A stretch of 64,000 bases of DNA from Chryseobacterium sp. FH1 (lineage in GTDB: Bacteria > Bacteroidota > Bacteroidia > Flavobacteriales > Weeksellaceae). Numbering within the stretch: the first letter of the stretch is position 1; each line of letters opens with the position of its first letter. Below the pieces are notes generated by a model. That model saw only the letters and a list, made by a program, of their open reading frames with translations, did no database searches and had not been told where the DNA came from. The stretch covers positions 62,001-126,000 of the forward strand of contig NZ_JPLZ01000005.1 in NCBI RefSeq assembly GCF_000735135.1, given 5' to 3'. Positions 25,259 to 34,240 of this stretch are shown here, in pieces. The position numbers and the translations under genes are program-made.

Positions 25259-25765
25259 TTAGATTTTCGCTGTTCCTTCTACACCGTCAGAATTATCGGT
25301 TTTGTTTCCCGTGATTGCTGCTGTGGCGAAAGTAAGAAGACTTACTAATTTTCCAGCTTTTGTGTCCCAATAGTAAGTTTCTTTCGGCTCAACTCGGATG
25401 ATGGAAACGTTGGGATCTTCTTTTCCGTCGAACCAGGCATTGGCCATTGGAGACCATTTCTCCTCGATGGTTGATCGATCCGTGTAGATGAACGCATCAC
25501 CAAAAACAGAAAGATATTCTGAGTTGCTGTTGTTCATAAAGTAAAGCTGAACGCGTTTGTCTTCTTTGATTTCGAAATTTTTGTTGCTCGTTTCACTGCT
25601 GATGAACCAAAGATTTCCGTTTTCGTCGGTTTCCTGAAGTCCCATCGGTCTGGAATTTACGGGCAATCTGTCGAGTTCCGTGCAAAACATACAGATTCTC
25701 GCTTTTTCAGAAAGTTCCTTGATTTTTTCGATAGCCTCTTGGCTTGTAAGATCTTGTGTTGACAT
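25259..25765 (-). CDS. Pyridoxamine 5'-phosphate oxidase family protein (general stress protein 26-like)
   Basis: A 168-residue split-barrel flavin-binding protein. Family traits are the strand ICMFCTELDRLPVNSRPMGL, the NLWFISSETSNKNFEIKED turn and VQLYFMNNSNSEYLSVFGDA. Relatives are induced by general stress and bind FMN or F420-like cofactors, but the substrate is not known. It lies 38 bases after the SDR gene on the same strand, so the two probably form an operon. Transcription ends at the hairpin at 25202-25237. Confidence 0.88.
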   Translation of the reverse strand: MSTQDLTSQEAIEKIKELSEKARICMFCTELDRLPVNSRPMGLQETDENGNLWFISSETSNKNFEIKEDKRVQLYFMNNSNSEYLSVFGDAFIYTDRSTIEEKWSPMANAWFDGKEDPNVSIIRVEPKETYYWDTKAGKLVSLLTFATAAITGNKTDNSDGVEGTAKI

Positions 25766-25803
25766 AATATTTTATTTTTGTGATTGATTTTTATTAATAT
25801 GAT

Positions 25804-26667
25804 TTATCCATTTACAATTTCCCCGCCATTCGGATGAAGAACTTGTCCGCTGATGAAACTGGAATCATCGCTTGCCAGAAATAGAAAACTTGGTGCCACT
25901 TCATTTGGCATTCCGGCACGTTTCATTGGCGAATCGCTCCCGAATTCTGAATTCTTTTTTGGTTTAAATGATGATGCGATGAGTGGAGTCCAAATTGGTC
26001 CTGGCGCAACGGCGTTCACACGAATTCCTTTTTCAACAAGGTTTGCAGACAAACTTCTAGTGAAAGAAATGATTGCACCTTTGGTAGAAGCGTAATCTAT
26101 CAATTCAGGACTGCCTCTGTAAGCGGTAACGGATGATGTGTTGATGATGCTTGCGCCTTTTTTAAGATGTTTCAAGGCGTATTTTGTGGTCCAGAAATAA
26201 GAGAAAAAATTATTCTGAAATGTTCGTAAAAGTTGTTCTGTCGAAATTTCCTCTATAGATTCTGAATCCCAATGCAAAGCGGCATTGTTGACCAGAATAT
26301 CGATTTTTCCAAAACTTTTTATGGTTTCGCTGATGATTTTTTTACATTGATTTTCTTTGGACAGGTCAGCTTTGATGATTTTGCAATCCGCACTGTAAGC
26401 TTCAACTTCCTTTTTAGTTTCCTTCGCATCTTTTGTTTCGCTGAGATAGGCAATGACAATCTTCGCCCCTTCTTTTGCAAAAAGCAAAGCAACCGCTTTT
26501 CCAATACCACTGTCGCCACCAGTGATGATGGCCACTTTATCTTTGAGTTTTCCACCCTTTGGATAATCAATTGGGTGCGTTTTTGGAAGCGGATTCATCT
26601 TTTCTTCCAAACCCGGACGCCTTTGTTTTTGCTGAGGTCTGATTTTCTTTTTTGTTTCTTTTTCCAT
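25804..26667 (-). CDS. SDR family oxidoreductase (general stress protein 39/YghA-like)
   Basis: A 287-residue short-chain dehydrogenase with a lysine- and proline-rich N-terminal extension (about 1-40) before the Rossmann fold. It shows the cofactor motif TGGDSGIG near 50-57, NNAA, the catalytic serine in NTSSVTAYRG and YASTKGA (catalytic Tyr and Lys). The extension with HPIDYPKGGKLKDKVAIITGG is typical of the stress-induced subgroup represented by B. subtilis YdaD (GSP39). Substrate unknown. Likely operon with the following PNPOx-like gene. Confidence 0.9.
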   Translation of the reverse strand: MEKETKKKIRPQQKQRRPGLEEKMNPLPKTHPIDYPKGGKLKDKVAIITGGDSGIGKAVALLFAKEGAKIVIAYLSETKDAKETKKEVEAYSADCKIIKADLSKENQCKKIISETIKSFGKIDILVNNAALHWDSESIEEISTEQLLRTFQNNFFSYFWTTKYALKHLKKGASIINTSSVTAYRGSPELIDYASTKGAIISFTRSLSANLVEKGIRVNAVAPGPIWTPLIASSFKPKKNSEFGSDSPMKRAGMPNEVAPSFLFLASDDSSFISGQVLHPNGGEIVNG

Positions 26668-26832
26668 TTTAGAATGACTTTCGATTAGCAGTTACAAATA
26701 ATGTGCTACTTGTGAAGAATACCTGATAAATAGGATTTTAATTAAAAATTAAATTATGAAATGCTGGTCTTAATCAATCCTTAGCTTGATTTAATTTTAG
26801 TATTTTAGCAATGATAATTTTTTACTTTAATA

Positions 26833-27864
26833 ATGACAGAGCCCAATCAGTTGCTTTTCTTTTTTAGTGCGTTAGGCGCGTTCAATGGTTTTCTGCTATC
26901 GATATATTTTGCAGTCAATGCCAAGAAGAAGATTTTCGCCAACTATTTTTTAGCGTTGTTGTTATTGGTTTTAAGTATTAGAATTATCAAGTCTGTTTTT
27001 TTCTATTTCAATCCGCAGTTGTCCAATGTTTTTATTCAGATCGGGCTTTCTGCTTGTGTTTTGATTGGACCGTTTTTGTTTTTATATCTCAGATCTTATT
27101 CAAATCAAGATAAATCCAATTGGCTCATTCATACAATTCCCTATATCATTGGAATTACAATTCTAGGAATTTTCTATCCTTATGTGGAGCACCGCAAAAT
27201 TTGGAGCAATTGGATTGTGACGGGAATTTATCTTCAATGGTTGATTTACATCATAGCTTCATTTAAATATCTGAAACCTATTTTCAAAAAACTAAAAGAG
27301 AAAGAAAAATTAAAAGATCTTGATGTTTGGTTGCTCAGCATTTATTTTGGCGTGGTTGTGATTTGGTTGGCTTATAAATTTGGAGCTTATGCATCATACA
27401 TTGTCGGAGCCTTGTCGTTTTCTTTTGTTTTTTATTTAATTCTCCTGCTTGTTATTTTCAGAAATAGCCGAGAAACCACTTTTTTTCAAGAAAAAGAAAA
27501 ATACAAGAACAAAGCAATTGACCAGGAAACTTTGAATCTTATGGAACAAAAACTTTCAATAATCGTTGAAAAAGAACTGTTCCTCGATCCAAATCTTACT
27601 TTAGAAATCGTTTCAAAAGAACTGCAAGTCACAAAGCATCTTTTATCTCAATACATCAATGAAACCTTAGGTAAATCTTTTACCAATCTCATCAAAGAAT
27701 ACCGGATTGAAAAAGCAAAACAACTCTTGCGAACTGAAAGCAATTTCACCATCGAAGGTTTGGGTTACGATAGTGGCTTCAGTTCAAAATCAACTTTTTT
27801 CAACGCGTTCAAAAAAATCACCGGTTCTACACCAGCAGAATACCAGAAATTACATTCCAAATAA
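26833..27864 (+). CDS. AraC family transcriptional regulator with N-terminal membrane domain
   Basis: A 343-residue protein with about six to seven hydrophobic helices in the first 215 residues and a C-terminal AraC DNA-binding domain (about 235-340; LTLEIVSKELQVTKHLLSQYINETLGKSF and the second helix-turn-helix with GLGYDSGFSSKSTFFNAFKK). The layout is that of membrane-bound AraC sensors common in Bacteroidota. It precedes, on the same strand, an NTF2-like protein, a DJ-1/NTF2 fusion and PaoABC, which it may control (inference from position). Confidence 0.9.
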   Translation: MTEPNQLLFFFSALGAFNGFLLSIYFAVNAKKKIFANYFLALLLLVLSIRIIKSVFFYFNPQLSNVFIQIGLSACVLIGPFLFLYLRSYSNQDKSNWLIHTIPYIIGITILGIFYPYVEHRKIWSNWIVTGIYLQWLIYIIASFKYLKPIFKKLKEKEKLKDLDVWLLSIYFGVVVIWLAYKFGAYASYIVGALSFSFVFYLILLLVIFRNSRETTFFQEKEKYKNKAIDQETLNLMEQKLSIIVEKELFLDPNLTLEIVSKELQVTKHLLSQYINETLGKSFTNLIKEYRIEKAKQLLRTESNFTIEGLGYDSGFSSKSTFFNAFKKITGSTPAEYQKLHSK

Positions 27865-27973
27865 GTTCTATTTTATAGATCCGAACTTCTAAACTATAAA
27901 TGAAAGCCTTTAAATAAAGCGTTTCCCAGATATTTGTACTCATTAATTTTAACAATTTTAAATCTTTAAAAAA

Positions 27974-28441
27974 ATGAGAAAAGTACTTTTATTGATTGGG
28001 TTCAATCTTTTATTTCTGAATGTAAATGCCCAAACTGACGACAAATCGAGCGATTGGCATCAAATCGAAAAAACTTTAAATCTGTACATCGATGGCGTAG
28101 GAACAAGTGATTCTGTGAAGGTTTCAAAATCCTTTCACGACTCTTGGCAACTTAAATATCTGGAGGACGACCAACAGTTGAACATCATCAAAAAAGCAAA
28201 ATATATGAAGCGTTTCAATACTGCGCCTCACGCAAAATCCAGCAATTGGTCTGGGCGAATTGTTTTTATTGATGTCACAAATACTGCGGCAGTTGCCAAA
28301 GTGGAAATCAGTACTTCGAAACTGCTTTTCACGGATTATTTTAATTTGATGAAAACGAAAGATGGTTGGTTTCTAGTCGATAAAATTTCAACAAGAACGC
28401 CGCACAAAACGGTGGAAGTTCCTGCAACGAAATCAAAATAG
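27974..28441 (+). CDS. Exported NTF2-like (putative lumazine-binding) protein
   Basis: A 155-residue protein with a signal peptide (ends NVNAQ near residue 20) and an NTF2-like fold domain of the lumazine-binding type (IEKTLNLYIDGVGTSDSVKVSKSFHDSW, then FIDVTNTAAVAKVEIS and FTDYFNLMKTKDGWFLVDKIS). The same domain is fused to the C-terminus of the next protein, so the two are paralogous in this part. No catalytic residues can be assigned. Confidence 0.82.
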   Translation: MRKVLLLIGFNLLFLNVNAQTDDKSSDWHQIEKTLNLYIDGVGTSDSVKVSKSFHDSWQLKYLEDDQQLNIIKKAKYMKRFNTAPHAKSSNWSGRIVFIDVTNTAAVAKVEISTSKLLFTDYFNLMKTKDGWFLVDKISTRTPHKTVEVPATKSK

Positions 28442-28468
28442 TCAATATTAATTTCATTAAAATCAAAA

Positions 28469-29605
28469 ATGATGATGACTCAAAAATTGAATATTTTATT
28501 TGTGTTAATTTTGTCTGTAATTGGTTGTAATACACCTATTCAAGCTCAAAATAAAATCCTATTTGTCACCTCCAATCAAGATTTCTATGGAAACACCAAA
28601 ATCAGTACAGCCAATCATTTCGAGGAAATTGTTGTTCCGTATGATGTTTTTGTAAAAGATGGTTATCAGGTCGATTTCATCAGTCCGAAAGGTGGCGCGA
28701 TCCCAATTGGCTATATCAATTCATCGGATAGTTTGCAAAAGAAATTTTTGTACGATGCGTGGTTTATGGGCAAATTGGAACATACAAAAAAGCCCAATGA
28801 AATTGATGCAAACCATTACGTCGCGATTTTCTACAGTGGAGGCGGCGCTGCAATGTTTGGCGTTGCGGAAGACCCGATGATCCAAAGAATTGCAAGAACT
28901 ATTTACAATAGAAATGGAGTGGTTTCAACAATCTGTCACGGAACAGCCGGAATTGCATTTTTAAAAGATAATAAAGGAAAATCGCTCTACGCCGGAAGAA
29001 AAATAACAGGTTATCCTGACAAATTTGAAAATACGGAGATGGAATATTACAAGGCATTTCCATTTTCAATCAACCAAGCTATCAAAAAGAACGAGGGAAA
29101 TTTTGTCTATTCCGAGGAAGCTGGCGACGGTTTTCATATCGTTGATGGGAGATTTGTAACTGGACAAGATCCAAGTTCGGCTCTCAAAGTGGCAAACGAA
29201 GTAGTGAAAATTTTAAAGACTAATTTTAAAACGGTCAATGTTGCGAAAACTGATTCAGAGCAAGTCAAGGAAACGTTGCTTGATTACATTGAAGGTACAG
29301 CAAACGGACAACCAACAAGACTTCGAAAAGCGTTTCATCCGGATTTTAATTTATATACCGTTGCCAAAGATTCTTTGTGGATACGCTCCGGTGAAGAATA
29401 TATTTCGAATGTGAAAGTCGGTGAAAAAGTCAATAGGATTGGAAAAATAATCTCAATTGATATCGAAAAAGATGCGGCCATTGCAAAAGCTGAAATCGTG
29501 ATCCCGAATGTCAGAACTTTTACAGATTATTTTTTATTATTGAAATATCAAGGCTCTTGGAAGATTGTTCACAAGAGTTATTCCTGGACAGATTTTCCAA
29601 AGTAA
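28469..29605 (+). CDS. DJ-1/PfpI family lipoprotein fused to an NTF2-like domain
   Basis: The 378-residue protein has a lipoprotein signal (MMMTQKLNILFVLILSVIGC, Cys20). Residues about 27-245 are a DJ-1/PfpI domain with the nucleophile elbow STICHGTAG (Cys156) and an FYSGGGAAM loop, as in the glyoxalase III/Hsp31-type group. Residues about 260-375 are an NTF2-like domain closely similar to the free-standing gene just upstream (28 bases away). DJ-1 proteins of this group act on reactive carbonyls such as methylglyoxal; the next operon encodes an aldehyde oxidoreductase, which fits a carbonyl-detoxification theme (inference). Confidence 0.88.
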   Translation: MMMTQKLNILFVLILSVIGCNTPIQAQNKILFVTSNQDFYGNTKISTANHFEEIVVPYDVFVKDGYQVDFISPKGGAIPIGYINSSDSLQKKFLYDAWFMGKLEHTKKPNEIDANHYVAIFYSGGGAAMFGVAEDPMIQRIARTIYNRNGVVSTICHGTAGIAFLKDNKGKSLYAGRKITGYPDKFENTEMEYYKAFPFSINQAIKKNEGNFVYSEEAGDGFHIVDGRFVTGQDPSSALKVANEVVKILKTNFKTVNVAKTDSEQVKETLLDYIEGTANGQPTRLRKAFHPDFNLYTVAKDSLWIRSGEEYISNVKVGEKVNRIGKIISIDIEKDAAIAKAEIVIPNVRTFTDYFLLLKYQGSWKIVHKSYSWTDFPK

Positions 29606-29636
29606 AGCGAATAAGACATTCATTAATATAACTATC

Positions 29637-29661
29637 AAAGCAGGAATTTCCCTGCTTTTTT
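29637..29661 (+). terminator. Terminator after the DJ-1/NTF2 gene
   Basis: AAGCAGG-AATTTC-CCTGCTT forms a 7-bp stem ending in a T run; it separates this pair from the paoABC operon. Confidence 0.8.
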
Positions 29662-29786
29662 CTATTTTGAAATTATGATTATCCTTAATTAAAATGATTC
29701 TAAATCTGTCGAAATCAAGAAGGATAAAATTTTTGTCTTGCCGAAATGTCCTATATTTATTAATGAAAATCTAATTTGTAAATGAT

Positions 29787-30371
29787 ATGGGAAATTATAA
29801 CAGACGTACCTTCATAAAATATACAGGTTTGCTGACCTTCTTTGCAGCTATTCCTTCTTCCGTCAAAGGATTTTATAATGATGTGAAAAATATCTTTGTC
29901 CCTTCGAAGAAAGTAATTCCTGTCAAATTATCCATTAATAAAAAAATGTATAACGTTGACAGCGACACTCGCACCACACTTTTGGATCTGCTAAGGGAAA
30001 ACCTGCAATTGACTGGCGCAAAAAAAGGTTGTGACCACGGACAATGTGGCGCGTGCACCGTTCATATCGATGGACAAAGAGCATTGAGTTGTCTGACATT
30101 TACAGCAATGCTTCCCGGAAAAGAAATTACAACGATAGAAGGTCTTGCACAAGGCGACGATCTTCACCCGATGCAACAAGCTTTTATCGAATGCGATGGT
30201 TTCCAATGTGGCTACTGTACGCCTGGACAAATCATGTCAGCAGTTGCTTGCGTAAAAGAAGGTCACACCGGATCTGTAGCAGAAATCAAGGAATATATGA
30301 GCGGTAATCTTTGCCGTTGCGGAGCTTATAACGGAATTGTAAAATCCATTCAAAAAGTTGCAGCCAAATGA
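29787..30371 (+). CDS. Aldehyde oxidoreductase 2Fe-2S subunit (PaoA/YagT-like)
   Basis: The small electron-transfer subunit of a molybdenum hydroxylase. The 194-residue protein has a twin-arginine type N-terminus (NRRTFIKYTG), so export to the periplasm as a folded complex is likely. The plant-ferredoxin cluster uses Cys82, Cys87, Cys90 and Cys102; the second 2Fe-2S cluster uses Cys141, Cys144, Cys176 and Cys178 (CGYC and CRC). The stop codon overlaps the next ATG by 4 bases. Together with the following two genes it forms a paoABC-like operon. Confidence 0.93.
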   Translation: MGNYNRRTFIKYTGLLTFFAAIPSSVKGFYNDVKNIFVPSKKVIPVKLSINKKMYNVDSDTRTTLLDLLRENLQLTGAKKGCDHGQCGACTVHIDGQRALSCLTFTAMLPGKEITTIEGLAQGDDLHPMQQAFIECDGFQCGYCTPGQIMSAVACVKEGHTGSVAEIKEYMSGNLCRCGAYNGIVKSIQKVAAK

Positions 30372-31345
30372 AACCATTCAATTACATAAAAGAAGAAACT
30401 GTAAAAGCGGTTTTGTCGTCCAACATCGGAGATTCAAAATACATCGCTGGCGGTACCAATTTGATTGATTTGATGAAGAAAGATATTGCACAACCCGATT
30501 CTGTGGTGGATGTAACTTCTGCCTTATCTAATAAAATCGAGAAGCAATCGAGATCTATCCGAATTGGAGCAATGGCAAGTAACACGGCGGTTGCAAATCA
30601 CGAAAGAATCTTATCCGAATATCCACTCATTTCAAAAGCAATCTTGGCGGGAGCATCGCCACAAATTCGAAATATGGCGTCCACTGGTGGAAATCTGTTG
30701 CAAAGAACGCGCTGTCCGTATTTCTATGATGTGACCACGCCGTGCAACAAAAGAAAACCGAATAGCGGTTGCAGTGCCATCCATGGAGAAAACAGAATGA
30801 GCGCTGTGATTGGCTACAATGAGCAATGCGTTGCCGTCCACCCTTCAGATTTTTGTGTGGCGTTGGTGGCATTGGACGCAAAAGTTAATATTCTTGATAA
30901 TAATCAAAAAAATACCACAATCAATTTTATTGATTTTCATAAACTTCCAGAATCAACACCTCAGAAAGACAATAACTTACCTGAGAAAGCATTGATTACC
31001 TCGATTGAAATTCCTGAGAATTCTTTTAATAAAAATTATGCTTATGTCAAGGTTCGCGATCGGGATTCTTATGCATTTGCTTTGGTTTCGGTTGCAGCTG
31101 GACTTGATTTGAAAAAAAACAGAATTGCTGAGGCGAGATTGGCTTCAGGTGGCGTCGCTCACAAACCTTGGCGTTGGTACGAAGCCGAAAAATTCTTAAA
31201 AGGAAAGGAAGCCAGTGTGGACAATTTTACACAAGCGGCAAACATCGCTATCAAGGATTTGAAACCGCTTTCACACAATGGTTTCAAAGTAGAGATGTTA
31301 AAAGGAGCAATCGTGACGGCTCTTCAAAATTGTATTTCAATTTAA
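30368..31345 (+). CDS. Aldehyde oxidoreductase FAD subunit with extra cysteine cluster (PaoB/YagS-like)
   Basis: The 325-residue FAD-binding middle subunit of a xanthine dehydrogenase-family enzyme. The FAD motif is AGGTNLIDLMK at 27-37, and TGGNLLQRTRC follows at about 106-116. Four cysteines, Cys116, Cys126, Cys135 and Cys154, sit in a loop (RCPYFYDVTTPCNKRKPNSGC); this insertion binds a 4Fe-4S cluster in E. coli PaoABC and in 4-hydroxybenzoyl-CoA reductase-type enzymes. It overlaps the genes on its 5' side by 4 bases and is followed after 31 bases by the molybdenum subunit. Confidence 0.93.
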   Translation: MKPFNYIKEETVKAVLSSNIGDSKYIAGGTNLIDLMKKDIAQPDSVVDVTSALSNKIEKQSRSIRIGAMASNTAVANHERILSEYPLISKAILAGASPQIRNMASTGGNLLQRTRCPYFYDVTTPCNKRKPNSGCSAIHGENRMSAVIGYNEQCVAVHPSDFCVALVALDAKVNILDNNQKNTTINFIDFHKLPESTPQKDNNLPEKALITSIEIPENSFNKNYAYVKVRDRDSYAFALVSVAAGLDLKKNRIAEARLASGGVAHKPWRWYEAEKFLKGKEASVDNFTQAANIAIKDLKPLSHNGFKVEMLKGAIVTALQNCISI

Positions 31346-31376
31346 TTAAAGCTTAACTGCAAAAAACAATTCTATC

Positions 31377-33593
31377 ATGGGATTTTTTAATGATCAACAA
31401 AATTTTTCACCGTCTGCAGAGGGTCGAGTAGAAGCCATTGCTAAAGTCACTGGGAAAGGGAAATTCAGTGCGGAATATTCTGTTAAGAATGTTGCTTATG
31501 CCGTTTTGGTTGGAAGCACTGTTCCGTCTGGCACGATCCAAAGTATAAATCTTGAAGTGGCGAAGGAAGTTGCTGGTGTCATCGATATTATTACGCATCA
31601 ACATAAACCAATCGTTCCGGGTTTCGCAGATGAGACCAAAATTAAGGAATCAAAATTCGGATTGCCTGTTTTTCATACAGATAAGATTTATTTTAAGGGA
31701 CAACCAATTGCAATGGTCATCGCTGAAACTTTGGAAGAAGCAACTTACGCGGCATCATTGGTTGAGGTAAAATACAATAAGGATAATTTCAATGTAGATT
31801 TCGAGTCTTCCCATCCAAAATCAGAACTCAAAGTCGAAGGAAAAGAACGTGGAAATTTAAGTTCATGGACTTCTTCGCCTTATGTTGTCGAAGAAGAATA
31901 TAACATCAAGGCAGAAGTGCATAATCCAATGGAAATGCACGCTACCATCGCAGAATGGGTAAGTGACGATCAGCTAAAACTACACGATAAGAACCAAGGT
32001 GTGAACAATGTACAACGCGTTTTTGCCGGCTTATTTTCGATTCCTGAAAAAAATATAGAAGTCATCAGTGAATTTGTGGGTGGCGGTTTTGGATCTGGAT
32101 TGAGGGTTTGGCCTCACGCTTTGGCCGCTGTGATGGGAGCGAAAATGATAAAACGCCCGTTAAAACTAATGCTTACCAGACCTCAAATGTTTGCAGGAAC
32201 TGGTTATCGGCCAGCATCTTGGCAAAAAATAAAGTTGGGTGCAGACGCTTCTGGGAAATTTTCTGGAATCTGGCATCAGGCGAAAAACGGAACATCGGTC
32301 TATGAAAACTTCTCTGAAGGAATTACCCGCGTCACCCGATTGATTTACAATTTCGAAAATCTAAAAGCTGAATCTTCAATAGTCCCACTAAATCTAAGCA
32401 CACCAACTTGGATGCGTGGCCCTGGCGATTGTACCGGCGATTTTGCCATAGAATCTGCCATTGACGAATTATCTTATAAACTGAATCAAGATCCGGTAGC
32501 ATTGCGATTGAAAAATATTGCTCTAGACAAAAATCCCGAAACTGGACTACCTTGGTCCACCAATTATTTGAATGAATGTATTGAAATGGGTGCCAAGATG
32601 ATCAATTGGAATGAAAGAAAACCCTTGCCAAATCAGACTTCAGATGGTGATTGGAAGATTGGATACGGAATGGCAGTGGGAATGTGGAATGCTGGCCGAG
32701 GAAAGGCGAGTGCGGCGATCAGAATGCAGAAAAATGGCGTCATCACTGTGCAGACTGCAATGACAGATATTGGAACCGGAACCGGAACTGGCATGCAGAA
32801 TATTGCCCACGACATCACGGGAATTCCTAAAAATAATATCAAAATTGAGTTGGGTAATTCTAATTTACCGCCTGCGCCAAGTCAAGGTGGAAGTAATGGA
32901 ATGTCGTCTGTGAGTGGCGCTGTTGTGGAAGTGAGTAAAGCTTTAAAAATAAAATTAACGGAATTTGCTTCTCTGCAAAATGATAAATTTAAGAATGTAA
33001 AACCAGATGATATTTTGCTTTCGGACAAAGGAATTGCTTTGAAGAAGACCACTAAAGACTTTGTTTCTTATGACCAAATCTGGAAGAAAAACAATCTTGA
33101 TGTTCTTGAAGTCGAAGGAAATTCTGGACCTGGCGAAGAACGCAAGAAATACTCCTTTTGTTCGTCTGCCGCACATTTTTGCAAGTTGAGAGTGAACACC
33201 AAAACGGGCAAAGTAAAAATTGAAAAAATGGTCTGCGTCGCCGATGGTGGAAAAATTGTCAACGACAAAGCTGCAGCCAATCAAATGTCAGGTGCCGCTG
33301 TCGGAGGAATCGGAATGGCTCTGATGGAAGAACAAATGGTAGATGCGAAACTTGGAGGTTTGATTGCCAACGATCTCGCAGGTTATCATTTCCCTGTCAA
33401 TGCAGATGCACCAATGATTGAAGTCGCCTTCATCGGAAAGCCAGATCCGAATATCAATCCGACGGGTGCAAAAGGATTGGGCGAAGTGGGAATTATAGGA
33501 ACTGCTCCTGCAATTGCCAATGCAATTTACAATGCGGTCGGAAAAAGATTGAGAGATCTGCCGATAACGCCGGACAAAATATTGCTCGCTTAG
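31377..33593 (+). CDS. Aldehyde oxidoreductase molybdopterin-binding subunit (PaoC/YagR-like)
   Basis: The 738-residue catalytic subunit binds molybdopterin cytosine dinucleotide. Conserved pieces visible are GGGFGSGLRVWPH, the MRGPGDCTGDFAIESAIDEL segment, a GTGTGTGMQNIA segment, QGGSNGMSSVSGA and the catalytic glutamate at about 703 in KGLGEVG. The family oxidises aldehydes (often aromatic) to carboxylic acids. The maturation factor XdhC/PaoD that usually inserts the sulfurated cofactor is not encoded next to it. The operon follows the AraC/DJ-1 genes. Confidence 0.93.
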   Translation: MGFFNDQQNFSPSAEGRVEAIAKVTGKGKFSAEYSVKNVAYAVLVGSTVPSGTIQSINLEVAKEVAGVIDIITHQHKPIVPGFADETKIKESKFGLPVFHTDKIYFKGQPIAMVIAETLEEATYAASLVEVKYNKDNFNVDFESSHPKSELKVEGKERGNLSSWTSSPYVVEEEYNIKAEVHNPMEMHATIAEWVSDDQLKLHDKNQGVNNVQRVFAGLFSIPEKNIEVISEFVGGGFGSGLRVWPHALAAVMGAKMIKRPLKLMLTRPQMFAGTGYRPASWQKIKLGADASGKFSGIWHQAKNGTSVYENFSEGITRVTRLIYNFENLKAESSIVPLNLSTPTWMRGPGDCTGDFAIESAIDELSYKLNQDPVALRLKNIALDKNPETGLPWSTNYLNECIEMGAKMINWNERKPLPNQTSDGDWKIGYGMAVGMWNAGRGKASAAIRMQKNGVITVQTAMTDIGTGTGTGMQNIAHDITGIPKNNIKIELGNSNLPPAPSQGGSNGMSSVSGAVVEVSKALKIKLTEFASLQNDKFKNVKPDDILLSDKGIALKKTTKDFVSYDQIWKKNNLDVLEVEGNSGPGEERKKYSFCSSAAHFCKLRVNTKTGKVKIEKMVCVADGGKIVNDKAAANQMSGAAVGGIGMALMEEQMVDAKLGGLIANDLAGYHFPVNADAPMIEVAFIGKPDPNINPTGAKGLGEVGIIGTAPAIANAIYNAVGKRLRDLPITPDKILLA

Positions 33594-33763
33594 TTCACTT
33601 TTTTTATTATTGGATTAAATTCTTCTTTACAGATTTCAGTTTGTGATTTGCCGAAACCCTCACAAGTAGGGATTAGAACAAAGTAGGTATCTATTGGGTG
33701 TGTGATTTTATGGTCATTTCGGGAGAGTTTGTTTCTTTTGCTAATAATATCTAAGTAACGCAA

Positions 33764-34240
33764 ATGGCTAATTCCGACTCCACAGACAAAATTTTGAATT
33801 TTAAAAATATTCACATTGGAGGTCTTATCAAACAAAGAGTGCTCGAATGTGAAATAGAAGATCAAAGGATTTGCAACTTTCTGAAATGCTCGGACACTGA
33901 ACTTCTCCAAATGTATGAGCAAGAAAGTCTGGATTCTGAAATTCTACTCAGGTGGAGCAAAATTTTGTCCTATGATTTTTTCAGGATTTATTCCCAACAT
34001 TTGATTTTCTATTCGCCGCCAACCAAAGTACTGCAAAATCAAAATGTTAAAAAAACGGCTTTGCCAACTTTTAGAAAAAACATCTATACGCAGGAAGTCA
34101 TCGATTTTATTTTAGAACAGATCGAGTCCAAAGAAATGACCAAAAGCGAAGTGATAGAAAGATATAATATTCCCAAAACTACACTTTACAAATGGATGTA
34201 TAAAAACAAAATAAACACAACAGATGAAACCAAATTATAA
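33764..34240 (+). CDS. HTH protein of unknown role, first of an overlapping pair
   Basis: A 158-residue protein with two likely DNA-binding parts. The N-terminal 80 residues (FKNIHIGGLIKQRV...ILLRWSKILSYDFFRIY) resemble a lambda-repressor-like helix bundle. The C-terminal part contains a transposase/Hin-like helix-turn-helix (KSEVIERYNIPKTTLYKWM, about 128-146). There is no DDE or serine recombinase catalytic domain, so it is not an active transposase by itself. Similar proteins recur in Chryseobacterium-type genomes, often annotated only as HTH or transposase. It overlaps the next gene by 17 bases. Function unknown. Confidence 0.78.
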   Translation: MANSDSTDKILNFKNIHIGGLIKQRVLECEIEDQRICNFLKCSDTELLQMYEQESLDSEILLRWSKILSYDFFRIYSQHLIFYSPPTKVLQNQNVKKTALPTFRKNIYTQEVIDFILEQIESKEMTKSEVIERYNIPKTTLYKWMYKNKINTTDETKL

